From an uncultured Verrucomicrobiota bacterium (GTDB taxonomy: Bacteria; Verrucomicrobiota; Kiritimatiellia; CAIVKH01), in contig CALMYG010000043.1 of assembly GCA_937873455.1 (NCBI GenBank), positions 1 to 64,000 of the forward strand: a DNA stretch of 64,000 nt, read 5' to 3'. Position numbers and translations under genes: made by a program. The notes beneath the pieces were generated by a model. It was not told where the DNA came from. It ran no database searches and worked only from the letters and a program-made list of their open reading frames with translations. Below are positions 46,085-56,021 of this stretch, one piece after another (position 1 is the stretch's first letter; each line of letters opens with the position of its first letter).

Positions 46085-47583
46085 GGCAAGCCCTCCAGAT
46101 ACAGGCCGACCGAGGCCGGTGCGCCGATCCGCAAGAGGTAAAAGAGCGGATAGGAGGATAGACCAAAAACCAGGGACAGAATGGCCAGGGTCAGCGCCAC
46201 CGCTTCCATCCGGCGCGGCGGTTGATGCAGCACCGGCACATCCCGGGCGGTGAGCAAACGACGATACACCCGGAACAAATAACCCACCGCCATCAACCCG
46301 CCGAGAATCATCACCACCGCCCAACCCCATTGCCCGGAAGCCACCGACGCGCTCAACAACAGCCATTTGGCGATAAACCCGGCCCCCGGCGGAATGCCCA
46401 TCAGGCTGATGCCGGCCAAGGCCATCGCGGTGGCCGTCAACGGCAGTTTTTCACCGAGCCCGCGCAAGCTGTCGAGTCGGTCATCGCCCACGGCATGAAT
46501 CACCACGCCCGCGGCCAAAAACAACGCCGCTTTGGCCAGCCCGTGCGACAGCGCCTGGTAGACGCCGCCGGCCCACGCATAGCTCGCCCATAGCGGATCA
46601 CCCGCCCATCCGGCATGAAGCAGGGGAAACATGATGAACAGGTAGCCGATCTGCGCCACCGTCGAATAAGCAATCAGCAATTTCAGTCGCGACTGGCGTA
46701 TCGCCTGGGCCGAACCCCAAAGAATCGCCGCCGCGCCCAGCGCACCCAGGCCGATCGCCAAGTACCGGGTTGACACTACCGGCCACAAGACAAGTTGCAA
46801 CCGCAACAGAATGTAAAAGCCTGCTTTTACCACCAGCGCCGACAACGCGGCGCTGACCGGCGATGGCGCATTCGCGTGCGCCGGTGGCAGCCAGAAGTGC
46901 AGGGGAAACAAGGCGGCCTTGGCGATCAATCCGATCGTCATCAAGGCCAAGGCCACCTGCGTTACGCTGCCGGGTTGTATCCGCGCGGCCAGCGTCGTCA
47001 AGTCCAGCGAACCGTACTCTCCATACAGGAAGACCACCCCCAGCAAGTAAAACAGCGATGCGCACAAGGCAATCAGCAGGTAACGCATGCTGCCGGTCAA
47101 GGCTTGCGGTTTTTCCGACAAGGTGATCAGCCCCACCGCGGCCAGGCCCGAAAGCTCCAGCGTGACGTACCAATTAAAAATGTCAGCGGTTAAAAAGATG
47201 GCGTACAGCCCGCTCAACAGGAAGAACCACAACGGCCAGAAATATGCGGCTTGGCGTTGCTCCTCGGCCGAGGAGCCGAAATACTCCAGGGCATAGCGGG
47301 AAATCATAACCCCCACCAGCGAGGTCAGGAGAATCATCGCCGCGGCCAGGCCGTCGATTTGCCAGGTAATGCCGAGCGGGGCCACCCAGCCGCCGATGCT
47401 GTGGCTGTAGGGGCCGCGCAGAAGCAACTTCGCGAACGTCATCGCGGTGGAAATGGCGATCCCCGCCAACACGAAGCTCACCACCCCTCGCCGGCCCTGC
47501 TCCCGAAAGGCAAAGGTCGTCGCCGCGCCCAACGCCGGGATCGCGACCAACCAGGTTTCCGGTTGTTGAAGGACCGGGATCAT
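46081..47583 (-). CDS. mrpD: Mrp-type antiporter subunit D
   Basis: 500 residues, about 14 transmembrane helices. IFNWYVTLELSGLAAVGLITLSEKPQALTGSMRYLLIAL is characteristic of MrpD-type subunits; AKAALFPLHFWLPPAHANAPSPVSAALSALVVKAG carries the channel lysine, and RLKLLIAYSTVAQIGYL follows. It overlaps its neighbours by four bases on each side. Paralogous to 35957-37468 but clearly diverged. Confidence 0.9.
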   Translation of the reverse strand: MIPVLQQPETWLVAIPALGAATTFAFREQGRRGVVSFVLAGIAISTAMTFAKLLLRGPYSHSIGGWVAPLGITWQIDGLAAAMILLTSLVGVMISRYALEYFGSSAEEQRQAAYFWPLWFFLLSGLYAIFLTADIFNWYVTLELSGLAAVGLITLSEKPQALTGSMRYLLIALCASLFYLLGVVFLYGEYGSLDLTTLAARIQPGSVTQVALALMTIGLIAKAALFPLHFWLPPAHANAPSPVSAALSALVVKAGFYILLRLQLVLWPVVSTRYLAIGLGALGAAAILWGSAQAIRQSRLKLLIAYSTVAQIGYLFIMFPLLHAGWAGDPLWASYAWAGGVYQALSHGLAKAALFLAAGVVIHAVGDDRLDSLRGLGEKLPLTATAMALAGISLMGIPPGAGFIAKWLLLSASVASGQWGWAVVMILGGLMAVGYLFRVYRRLLTARDVPVLHQPPRRMEAVALTLAILSLVFGLSSYPLFYLLRIGAPASVGLYLEGLP

Positions 47584-47888
47584 GGTTCATCCACCGCCGG
47601 TTCTTCGAGGGTGGGGGACCCGGTGATTTTTTGTAGCCGGGCGGCCAACGCCACCGCATAGGCGGTCGCGCTGACTGAAATTACGATGCCGGTCAACACC
47701 AGCGCGTGCGGCACCGGGTCCAGCTTGTCGCCGCGATAGGCCAGCGCCACCATCAGCAGGAACACCCCGGCCGAGGCAATGTTGAGGCTCAACAATTTCT
47801 TCAACAGATGCGGCTGGGTCATCAGGCCGAATACCCCCATGACAAACAGCAACACGCCGGTAATGCCGTAAATGGATACCACGGTCAT
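47580..47888 (-). CDS. mrpC: Mrp-type antiporter subunit C (NuoK-like)
   Basis: 102 residues, three transmembrane helices. YGITGVLLFVMGVFGLMTQPHLLKKLLSLNIASAGVFLL and DPVPHALVLTGIVISVSATAYAVAL match MrpC. It overlaps neighbours by four bases. Confidence 0.9.
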   Translation of the reverse strand: MTVVSIYGITGVLLFVMGVFGLMTQPHLLKKLLSLNIASAGVFLLMVALAYRGDKLDPVPHALVLTGIVISVSATAYAVALAARLQKITGSPTLEEPAVDEP

Positions 47889-48628
47889 GGTCCGCGCTCC
47901 TCCCGGCGGGAAGGCGATCCCGGTTCATCCACCTTGATACCGGCCACACCCGCAAACAGAGCGGCCAACGCCGCACCGATGGAAACCGCCAACAAGGTTT
48001 CGATCAGCAGGATCATCGTGCCCGCCCAGGCCATCGGATAATTCAACAGGCGTCCTTTGAATAAAACAGTCAAAATCGCCACCGTCATGAAAAAAGAAAA
48101 GCCACCGGCCAGAGCCAACCGGGTGCGACGGCTGCGCCCGAACGGCGCGGGCAACATGCCGCTGGAAATCAACGTCACGGCGGCCGCGCCGAGAATCGCC
48201 CCCGACTGAAACGCACCGCCCGGACGGTACGAGCCGATCCAAACCATGTAACCGGCCATCAAAACCATCAGCGGCAAAATAATCGAAAGATCCACCCGCA
48301 GCGCGGCATTGTTCGGCGAAGGCAAACGCAAGCGCAAGTGACCGCTTTTGCCCGAGGCATCCAGCGACCATACCGCAATCACCGCAACCAATAACACGCC
48401 GATCTCCAACAGCGTGTCGTAGCCGCGAAAATTCAGCAATACCGCCGTCAACGGATGCAGAACGCCGCTGGCCGACATTTCCTCATCGACCAGGCGCGGC
48501 AGTTCGCCATTCGCCGGCGCGGTGGACAAAACCGTTTGCACCAGCACCACCGCGAGCGCGATGAACACAGGCAACAGAGCCCACCGGCTCACGCGATACC
48601 AGCGTCGATGTTTGCGTCGAAGACTCAC
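47885..48628 (-). CDS. MrpA-C-terminal/MrpB fusion subunit (MbhE/F-like)
   Basis: 247 residues. The N-terminal half holds the piece normally at the end of MrpA (VLLNFRGYDTLLEIGVLLVAVIAVWSL). The C-terminal half is MrpB-like (LMAGYMVWIGSYRPGGAFQSGAILGAAAV, with the GGAF motif). Together they have about six helices. In a classical Mrp operon these are parts of two proteins; here they are fused, as in some Mbh-type clusters. It overlaps neighbours by four bases. Confidence 0.82.
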   Translation of the reverse strand: MSLRRKHRRWYRVSRWALLPVFIALAVVLVQTVLSTAPANGELPRLVDEEMSASGVLHPLTAVLLNFRGYDTLLEIGVLLVAVIAVWSLDASGKSGHLRLRLPSPNNAALRVDLSIILPLMVLMAGYMVWIGSYRPGGAFQSGAILGAAAVTLISSGMLPAPFGRSRRTRLALAGGFSFFMTVAILTVLFKGRLLNYPMAWAGTMILLIETLLAVSIGAALAALFAGVAGIKVDEPGSPSRREERGP

Positions 48629-48921
48629 GGGGCCTCCTCCGGTGGCGGCTTGGTCGCGGGCGGAGGTTCCGTCGCCGCCGGGCCGGCCTTAAACGCCCGC
48701 AAGGCATGCAGCAAAAGCGCCCCGGTCAAACCGGCGCCCAGCGCGGCCTCGGTCAACGCGATATCCGGAGCGCGCAAACGCGCCCAGCCCAGCGCCATGA
48801 GCAGACCAAAAACCATGAACAAAATCACCGAACGCAACAACACGCGGGAAAAAATGGCCGCCGCCGCCAACCCCAGCAAGGCCGCCGCCAGCAAGGCATC
48901 AAAAGCGACAATCGCATTCAC
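48625..48921 (-). CDS. DUF4040/MbhD-like subunit
   Basis: 98 residues from a GTG overlapping the upstream stop (GTGA), with GGAGG eight bases before; a TTG five codons upstream is less likely. Three helices with ILFMVFGLLMALGWARLRAPDIALTEAALGAGLTGALLL, the APDIALTEAALGAG motif of the MrpA C-terminal domain and MbhD. It ends in a Pro/Glu-rich tail. In classical Mrp systems this domain is fused to MrpA. Confidence 0.85.
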   Translation of the reverse strand: MNAIVAFDALLAAALLGLAAAAIFSRVLLRSVILFMVFGLLMALGWARLRAPDIALTEAALGAGLTGALLLHALRAFKAGPAATEPPPATKPPPEEAP

Positions 48922-49223
48922 GACTCCTTCCTCCAAAAGGGCGTGCGGTTGCGGTGCGCGGCATTGGCGACCAAAAACGCGCTCAGCGAGCTGCTGAACA
49001 TGATGAGCAGCCAGACCAGAAACAACTTCACCGCTTCAAACGGCGACCCGGCCCGGAGCGCCAGCGCCAGGGCAATCAAGCCCAGGCCCAGATTGTCGGC
49101 TTTGGTCAAGGCATGCAGCCGGGTATAGACATCGGGAAAACGAAGCATGCCGACGGTCCCGGCCAGGAAGAACAGACAACCCAACCCGAGAAGCCCAATC
49201 GATAAAACATCAAGCCACGACAT
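48918..49223 (-). CDS. mrpG: Mrp-type antiporter subunit G
   Basis: 101 residues from MSWLDVLSI; GGAGGAGG precedes by six bases, making this ATG preferable to the one two codons upstream. It has three helices and the motif VGMLRFPDVYTRLHALTKADNLGLG. It overlaps mrpF by 14 bases. Confidence 0.9.
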   Translation of the reverse strand: MSWLDVLSIGLLGLGCLFFLAGTVGMLRFPDVYTRLHALTKADNLGLGLIALALALRAGSPFEAVKLFLVWLLIMFSSSLSAFLVANAAHRNRTPFWRKES

Positions 49224-49503
49224 CGTCATCCTCCTCCGAATCGGGCGGCAAGCTCGTCCACAACCGGCAAACAAACGCGATCAACGTCACCGCGGCCAAA
49301 AGCGCAAAAATCAACGCCGCATCGATCAGCGACGATGACTCCTGCCAAACCGCCAGAATCAGCAGGATGCCCGTTCCGGTTGTACCGAGAAGTTGCGTAG
49401 CCAGCAGCCGGTCGGCCGGCGTCGGTCCCAAATAAATCCGGAACAATCCGGCCAGCAGGTTCAACATTAAAAAAAGCGCCGCGGCGGCATGGATTTCATT
49501 CAT
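49210..49503 (-). CDS. mrpF: Mrp-type antiporter subunit F
   Basis: 97 residues, three helices, with FRIYLGPTPADRLLATQLLGTTGTGILL (conserved Asp) and an acidic C-terminal tail (SEEDDDVV). It overlaps mrpE by eight bases. Confidence 0.9.
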   Translation of the reverse strand: MNEIHAAAALFLMLNLLAGLFRIYLGPTPADRLLATQLLGTTGTGILLILAVWQESSSLIDAALIFALLAAVTLIAFVCRLWTSLPPDSEEDDDVVA

Positions 49504-50020
49504 GACCGGCCTCCAGCGTTTCGCGGAAAATCGCCGCGGTTCGATTTTCCAGCGCGGTCAGTTCCGTCACCAGGGCTGCACGGCTGCCGGACAAAACATG
49601 TACGATCAAGTTTCGCCGGCTGATCCGGCAGGCCAGGGTGCCCGGCATCAAACTCACCACCTGCGCCAAAAACACCCGCGAGCTATCCGATGTCAATCGC
49701 AGCGGATACAGATAACTGTTCGGCTCCAACGGCAAGCGGGGATGAAACGAGCGCCAGGCAACGTCCAAGCCGCCGATCAACGACTGCCAGAGAAAGTAGG
49801 GGATGAAGGATACGAACGCCCAGGTACTGATGGCGCGCCGGGAACGCGGTATGGGCATTGCCCGGCGAACCAGAAAGGCCGCGGCCAATACCGGGATGGC
49901 AAACCAGAGTCCGTCCATACGGCCCTCAACCAGCAACCACCACAGCAACGCCAAAAGACCCAGCCAAGCCAGCCAGGCCCGGAGGGTTGTCGAATCTCGA
50001 CTGGATGATGATGGTTGCAT
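49496..50020 (-). CDS. mrpE: Mrp-type antiporter subunit E
   Basis: 174 residues: two or three N-terminal helices, then the MrpE cytoplasmic domain with VVSLMPGTLACRISRRNLIVHVL. It is the first gene of the second Mrp-like operon, whose order is E-F-G-D'(DUF4040)-A'B-C-D-D-D rather than A-B-C-D-E-F-G. No separate regulator is adjacent. Confidence 0.9.
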   Translation of the reverse strand: MQPSSSSRDSTTLRAWLAWLGLLALLWWLLVEGRMDGLWFAIPVLAAAFLVRRAMPIPRSRRAISTWAFVSFIPYFLWQSLIGGLDVAWRSFHPRLPLEPNSYLYPLRLTSDSSRVFLAQVVSLMPGTLACRISRRNLIVHVLSGSRAALVTELTALENRTAAIFRETLEAGHE

Positions 50021-50140
50021 CGCGGGTTCTTACCAGAACGAATCACCGCATAACCTATCGGTCAGGGGAGCGGTGTCAATGCGATCTGGTGCACAGAACG
50101 CTTAATCGTGATTGAGAACAACAGGAATGTGCAGTCATGC

Positions 50141-50160
50141 GCCGGACGCAGAGGTCCGGC
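50141..50160. repeat. Hairpin repeat (GCCGGAC stem)
   Basis: GCCGGAC, a 6-base loop GCAGAG and GTCCGGC, followed by CTACA. An identical 20-base hairpin with the same CTACA lies at 61929-61948. Confidence 0.75.
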
Positions 50161-50246
50161 CTACAAGGTGGCGAAGCGTTGTGGGCCGCGGAGCTACAAG
50201 TGGGCGAAACGTTGTATGCCGACCCTCCGTTTTCATGCCGTTAAAA

Positions 50247-50324
50247 TGGTCGGGGCGACTGGATTTGAACCAGCGACCTCTTGGTCCCGAACCAAGCGCT
50301 CTAGCCAGGCTGAGCCACGCCCCG
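50247..50324 (-). tRNA. tRNA-Pro(CGG)
   Basis: On the minus strand: acceptor CGGGGCG/CGCCCCG, D arm, anticodon stem CTTGG/CCAAG with loop TTCGGGA (anticodon CGG), T arm CTGG-TTCAAAT-CCAG, discriminator A and encoded CCA. Intact. The repeat array immediately upstream of its 5' end is built from its fragments. Confidence 0.95.
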
Positions 50325-50755
50325 AAAAAAATCCTATTTAATTGCACGCGGCGGGCTTTAACACCAGCGACCTTCCCGACACCTTCATGTCGGGACGCTC
50401 TAGCCAGGCTGAGCCACGCCCCGAAAAAAATCCTATTTAATTGCACGCGGCGGGCTTTAACACCAGCGACCTTCCCGACACCTTCGTGTCGGGACGCTCT
50501 AGCCAGGCTGAGCCACGCCCCGAAAAAATTCTTATTCAATTGCACGCGGCGGGCTTTAACACCAGCGACCTTCCCGACACCTTCATGTCGGGACGCTCTA
50601 GCCAGGCTGAGCCACGCCCCGAAAAAAATCCTATTTAATTGCACGCGGCGGGCTTTAACACCAGCGACCTTCCCGACACCTTCGTGTCGGGACGCTCTAG
50701 CCAGGCTTCCACCTTCGCCCTTAGCAGGCTGCGGCGGACAAGGAGCCACGCCCCG
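50325..50755 (-). repeat. Tandem array of four tRNA-Pro-derived 99-bp modules
   Basis: Four units (ends at 50423, 50522, 50621 and 50755) with an exact 99-bp period, continuing in register with the real tRNA-Pro. On the minus strand each unit repeats the tRNA 5' part (CGGGGCGTGGCTCAGCCTGG...GAGCG). The anticodon arm is replaced by a hairpin (TCCCGACA...TGTCGGGA), then AGGTCGCTGG and a degenerate T arm without CCA. The fourth carries a 35-bp insertion (50708-50742). Open frames through the array are fortuitous. Confidence 0.88.
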
Positions 50756-50903
50756 AAAAAATCTTATTTATATACCACTCGGACGCGAATTACCCGCGAA
50801 CAAGTGCATCAAATTGCCAAAACTTTATTCCGGATGCAAGCTTTCATCCGCCGCGATCACAAATAGTTCCATGGTGCGCACGGCGATCCTGTATGGTAAG
50901 CAA

Positions 50904-52112
50904 ATGCGCGTGACCACGATCCTGCATATTGATATGGACGCGTTTTTTGCCGCAGTGGAGGTCTTGGATCATCCCGAATGGGCCGGAAAACCCCTGGTGG
51001 TTGGTTCTCCAGCGGACAAGCGGGGCGTTGTTTGCACGGCCTCCTACGAAGCTCGAAAATTCGGCATCCATTCGGCCATGCCGTCCCGAACCGCCTACCG
51101 ACTCTGTCCGCATGCCATTTTCGCCCCGGTCCGTATGAGCCGCTACCTGGATGTTTCCGAACAGGTGATGGCGATCCTGGGCGACTTCACGCCGATGATC
51201 GAACAGCTTTCGGTCGACGAGGCCTTTCTGGACGTAACCGGCGTGATGCGTTCGTGGGACAGTCCCGCGGCATTGGCGGGCGCGATCAAGGCGCGTATCC
51301 GAAAGGTTACCGGGTTGACCGCCTCCATCGGCATTGCCACCAATAAGTTCCTGGCCAAGCTGGCCAGTGATCTCCATAAACCGGATGGCATGACCCGCGT
51401 ACCCGAAAAACGCGAGGATATTCAAGCCTTTCTCGCTCCGTTGCCGGTGAACAAAATCTGGGGGGTGGGGGAAGTCACGGAAAAACTCCTTCACCAGGCG
51501 GGCTTCCGGTATATGGCTGATATTCAGCAAGTCGGCCCCTCAGTTCTGGTCCCGGTGGTCGGGCCGGCCCTTGCCGATCATATCAGCCGGCTGGCCCGCG
51601 GGGACGATCAACGACCGGTCATCACGGAGTCCGCCGCCAAAAGCATTTCCGCGGAAAATACGTTTGATGAAGATGTCCAGGATCGCGACACCGTCCGGCA
51701 GGAATTGATTCGCCTCGTGGAACAGGTCGGTCGACGATTGCGACAGTCCGACCAGGTGGCGCAAACCGTTCATATCAAGATTCGTTTTGACGATTTCCAA
51801 ACCATCACCCGGCAGGAACAGCTTCCCGATCCGGTCTGTTCGGACCGGCGCCTGATCGCAGCGGCGCTGGCGTTGTTTGAACGGCAGTCCATCGTCCAAC
51901 CCGTTCGCTTGATCGGCATGGGCGTATCTCATTTCCGTGATGCCGGTCAAACCGCCCGCCAACTCGACCTGTTCGCCGATGAAGCGCATGAACGCGAAGC
52001 GCGGGATGCCCGGGTGGATCGCGCCCTGGATCACCTCCGCGAAAAGCTCGGTCCGGACGCCATCCGGCGCGCCGGGTCTTGGGACGGAAAATCCCAGCTC
52101 AACAAGGGGTAG
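50904..52112 (+). CDS. dinB: DNA polymerase IV (Y family)
   Basis: 402 residues from MRVTTILHIDMDAFFAAVE; the frame is open far upstream, but that part is the tRNA-derived array. An ATG at 50871 is a less likely start. Catalytic acidic residues are in HIDMDAFF and in SVDEAFLDVT. SIGIATNKFLAKLASDLHKP and the helix-hairpin-helix NKIWGVGEVTEKLL are present, as is the little-finger domain. It ends with ARQLDLFADE, resembling a beta-clamp-binding peptide (QLDLF). It performs error-prone translesion synthesis; no LexA box is evident upstream. Confidence 0.94.
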   Translation: MRVTTILHIDMDAFFAAVEVLDHPEWAGKPLVVGSPADKRGVVCTASYEARKFGIHSAMPSRTAYRLCPHAIFAPVRMSRYLDVSEQVMAILGDFTPMIEQLSVDEAFLDVTGVMRSWDSPAALAGAIKARIRKVTGLTASIGIATNKFLAKLASDLHKPDGMTRVPEKREDIQAFLAPLPVNKIWGVGEVTEKLLHQAGFRYMADIQQVGPSVLVPVVGPALADHISRLARGDDQRPVITESAAKSISAENTFDEDVQDRDTVRQELIRLVEQVGRRLRQSDQVAQTVHIKIRFDDFQTITRQEQLPDPVCSDRRLIAAALALFERQSIVQPVRLIGMGVSHFRDAGQTARQLDLFADEAHEREARDARVDRALDHLREKLGPDAIRRAGSWDGKSQLNKG

Positions 52113-52151
52113 GGGATTCCCTCGAAGTAATTAGAACGCCTCGTTGTTGTG

Positions 52152-53273
<1,122 letters not shown>

Positions 53274-53289
53274 ACCCGACGTTCCCCGG

Positions 53290-53317
53290 CCTCTTCCGCC
53301 GGATCCGGCGGAAGAGG
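53290..53317. terminator. 28-bp perfect palindrome between gap and pgk
   Basis: CCTCTTCCGCCGGA and its exact complement form a 28-bp perfect palindrome centred on GGATCC. There is no T tract, so it is more likely an mRNA processing or stability element that tunes gap against pgk than a full terminator. Confidence 0.6.
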
Positions 53318-53358
53318 CGGCTTATCAAACACGGTCTTTCACCCGAAGGTTACCCACC

Positions 53359-54612
53359 ATGGACAAACTGACAGTTCGCGACATCGATCTCAAAGGGAAG
53401 CGGGTTCTCATCCGCGTGGATTTCAATGTGCCGATCAAGGACGGGAAGGTCGCCGACGACACCCGGATCACCTCGGCCTTGCCGACCATCAAATACATCC
53501 TCGACCACGGCGCCTCGGTCATCCTGATGAGTCACCTCGGGCGGCCGAAAGGCAAACCCGCGCCGGAATTCAGCTTGAAGCCGGTGGCCGATCGTTTGTC
53601 CGACTTGATGCACCGTCCCGTTCTCTTCGCCCCCGACTGCATCGGCGCGGAAGTCAAGGCCATGGCGGAATCCCTGCGCCGCGAACAGCATATCCTGCTG
53701 CTGGAAAACCTCCGCTTCCATGCCGAAGAGGAAGGCAAGGCGAAAGTACCCGAAACCGCCACCGATGAAGAGAAAAAGGCGGCCAAGGCCGAGATGAAGA
53801 AGAAGCAGGAAGAGTTCGCCCGCCAATTGTCCGAGCTCGGCGATGTGTATGTGAACGATGCATTCGGCACCGCTCATCGCGCCCATGCCTCCACCGCGAT
53901 CATCACCAAGTTCTTCAAGGTCAACGCCGCCGGTTTCCTCATGGAAAAGGAAATCAAATACATGGGCCAGGCGCTGGCCAATCCCGAACGCCCGTTCATT
54001 GCCATCCTCGGCGGCGCGAAAGTCAGTGACAAGGTCAACGTCATCGCCAACCTACTGACCAAAGTAGACGCCCTCTTGATCGGCGGCGCCATGGCCTACA
54101 CCTTCTACCGCGCCATGGGCATTCCGGTGGGCAAGTCCCTGGTCGAAGAAGATAAAAAGGATCTCGCCGCCGATCTGCTCAAGCAGGCGGAAGCCCGCGG
54201 CGTGAAGCTCATGCTGCCGGTTGACAACGTCGTCGCCGACGCGTTCTCCGCCGAGGCCAACCACAAGGTCGTTCCCCGCACCGGCATCCCCGGCGATTGG
54301 GAATCCCTGGATATTGGCCCGGAAACCGCCACGATATATGCCGAGGAAATCAAGAAGGCGCGCACGGTCATCTGGAACGGTCCCATGGGCTGCTTCGAGA
54401 TGGCCCCGTTTGCCAAGGGGACCCTTGCGGTCGCCCAGGCCATCGCCGAAACCGATTGCGTCAGCATTATCGGCGGCGGCGACAGCGTCAGCGCCATCAA
54501 TCAAAGCGGCCTGGCCGACCGGATGACCCACATCAGCACCGGCGGCGGCGCCAGTCTCGAATTTCTCGAAGGCAAGGAGCTGCCCGGCGTGGCCGCCCTG
54601 ACCTCCAAATAA
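53359..54612 (+). CDS. pgk: Phosphoglycerate kinase
   Basis: 417 residues. N-domain substrate site [16 protein letters not shown] and [12 protein letters not shown], hinge [13 protein letters not shown], and nucleotide site motifs [11 protein letters not shown] and [17 protein letters not shown], ending [13 protein letters not shown]...[19 protein letters not shown]. It transfers phosphate from 1,3-bisphosphoglycerate to ADP. A Lys/Glu-rich helix (about 130-155) is slightly longer than in many homologues. Confidence 0.97.
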   Translation: MDKLTVRDIDLKGKRVLIRVDFNVPIKDGKVADDTRITSALPTIKYILDHGASVILMSHLGRPKGKPAPEFSLKPVADRLSDLMHRPVLFAPDCIGAEVKAMAESLRREQHILLLENLRFHAEEEGKAKVPETATDEEKKAAKAEMKKKQEEFARQLSELGDVYVNDAFGTAHRAHASTAIITKFFKVNAAGFLMEKEIKYMGQALANPERPFIAILGGAKVSDKVNVIANLLTKVDALLIGGAMAYTFYRAMGIPVGKSLVEEDKKDLAADLLKQAEARGVKLMLPVDNVVADAFSAEANHKVVPRTGIPGDWESLDIGPETATIYAEEIKKARTVIWNGPMGCFEMAPFAKGTLAVAQAIAETDCVSIIGGGDSVSAINQSGLADRMTHISTGGGASLEFLEGKELPGVAALTSK

Positions 54613-54635
54613 ATCACGCACGGGAATCGTACCTC

Positions 54636-55403
54636 ATGACCGTAAAAAGCAGAAAACCTATCGTTGCCGGCAACTGGAAAATGAACAAAACGGTGGCTGA
54701 AGCCATCGATCTTGCCGGCGCCATCAAACGCGACCTCGCCGGTTGCAAGGAAGTCGACATTGTGTTGTGCCCGCCCTTCACCGCCTTGAAAGCGGTGAGC
54801 GATGTCATCACCGGCACCCACATCGACCTCGGCGCCCAGAACATGCACTGGGAAAAGTCGGGCGCCTTCACCGGGGAAGTTTCCGCGGAAATGCTGCGGG
54901 AAGTTTATTGCCACTACGTAATTCTCGGGCATAGCGAACGCCGGACCTACTTCGGCGAAACCGATGCCATCGTGAACCGCAAGACCAAGGCCGCCCTGGA
55001 AAGCAACCTCACGCCCATCGTTTGCGTCGGTGAAACCCTCGCCGAGCGGGAAGGGGGCCGCACCAACGACGTGGTCGGCACGCAAGTGCGTGGCAGCCTG
55101 GCCAACCTCACCGCCCGGCAATTGGTCGATACGGTGATCGCCTACGAACCGGTCTGGGCGATCGGCACCGGCAAAACCGCCTCGGCGGAACAAGCGCAGG
55201 AGGTGCACGCCTACATCCGTTCCGTTTTGGTCGAATTGGCCGACGAAGCGGTGGCGCAGTCCGTTCGCATTCAATACGGCGGCAGCGTCAAAGCCTCCAA
55301 CGCGCGCGAATTGTTCAGCCTGCCCGATATCGATGGCGGACTGATCGGCGGCGCCGCGCTCGAAGCGCGTTCGTTTATTGACATCGTCCAAGCGGCGATC
55401 TAA
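54636..55403 (+). CDS. tpiA: Triosephosphate isomerase
   Basis: 255 residues from [19 protein letters not shown]; the frame is open upstream inside pgk. Catalytic Lys in NWKMN, His in ILGHSERR, Glu in [15 protein letters not shown], and the phosphate-binding YGGSVKASN and GGLIGGAAL. Interconverts the triose phosphates; starts 23 bases after pgk. Confidence 0.97.
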   Translation: MTVKSRKPIVAGNWKMNKTVAEAIDLAGAIKRDLAGCKEVDIVLCPPFTALKAVSDVITGTHIDLGAQNMHWEKSGAFTGEVSAEMLREVYCHYVILGHSERRTYFGETDAIVNRKTKAALESNLTPIVCVGETLAEREGGRTNDVVGTQVRGSLANLTARQLVDTVIAYEPVWAIGTGKTASAEQAQEVHAYIRSVLVELADEAVAQSVRIQYGGSVKASNARELFSLPDIDGGLIGGAALEARSFIDIVQAAI

Positions 55404-55429
55404 GGCAAGAAAGGGAATCAGGGACGTTC

Positions 55430-55999
55430 ATGGAAATTCTTCGTTATGTGTTAATTGTGGTGGAAGTGCTGGTTTGTTTGTTGCTGATCGGCGTTATTTT
55501 GTTGCAGCAATCGAAAAGCCAGGGCATGGGCCTGGCCTTCGGTGGCGGGATGGGTGAAACGTTGTTCGGCTCCCGCGCCGGCAATGTCTTGACCAAACTC
55601 ACCGTAATTCTGGCCCTGGTCTTCCTGGCCAACACCACCTTGTTGGGTATTCTCTACACCACCAAGCAGGAACGCTCACTGGTCGATTCCGCCCGTGCGC
55701 CAGCCCCCGCGCCGCTGCCGGTATCCCCGACCGCTCCGGTCGGACAGGAGTTGATGACCACGCCGCCGCAACAGCCCGCTGCGCCCATGTTAAGCGTTGA
55801 GGATGTGCCGGTGGATGCCTCCTCCTTTCCCGGCTTCTCTTCCGATACCGTGATCATTCCCGGCGATGCCGGCGCCGACATCCAGATTATGGAAGAAGCG
55901 CCCATCGTATCCGAATTTGAAGACGTCGCGGTCCAGGACGCCCCGCCGGTGGAAGAACCCGGCCTCGAGCCCGGTGATGCCGAACCGGTATCGCCCTAA
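55430..55999 (+). CDS. secG: Preprotein translocase subunit SecG, C-terminally extended
   Basis: 189 residues. The N-terminal ~75 are SecG: a first helix (LIVVEVLVCLLLIGVILLQQ), SKSQGMGLAFGGGMGETLFGSRAG, then a second helix (LTKLTVILALVFLANTTLLGILY). It assists SecYE in protein export. The remaining ~110 residues are an extension rich in Pro, Ala and acidic residues, disordered-looking, and longer than in typical SecG. The tpiA-secG order is common in bacteria. Confidence 0.92.
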   Translation: MEILRYVLIVVEVLVCLLLIGVILLQQSKSQGMGLAFGGGMGETLFGSRAGNVLTKLTVILALVFLANTTLLGILYTTKQERSLVDSARAPAPAPLPVSPTAPVGQELMTTPPQQPAAPMLSVEDVPVDASSFPGFSSDTVIIPGDAGADIQIMEEAPIVSEFEDVAVQDAPPVEEPGLEPGDAEPVSP

Positions 56000-56021
56000 G
56001 CCTTCGCCCCGGGCGATTGCG

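Noticed and set aside
50325-50755. CRISPR array
   Set aside because: The 99-bp units are nearly identical throughout with no unique spacers, and no cas genes are present.
50112-50903. In-frame N-terminal extension of DinB through the tRNA-Pro region
   Set aside because: The sequence is an intact tRNA and its tandem derivatives; repeated peptides in the frame only mirror the 99-bp period.
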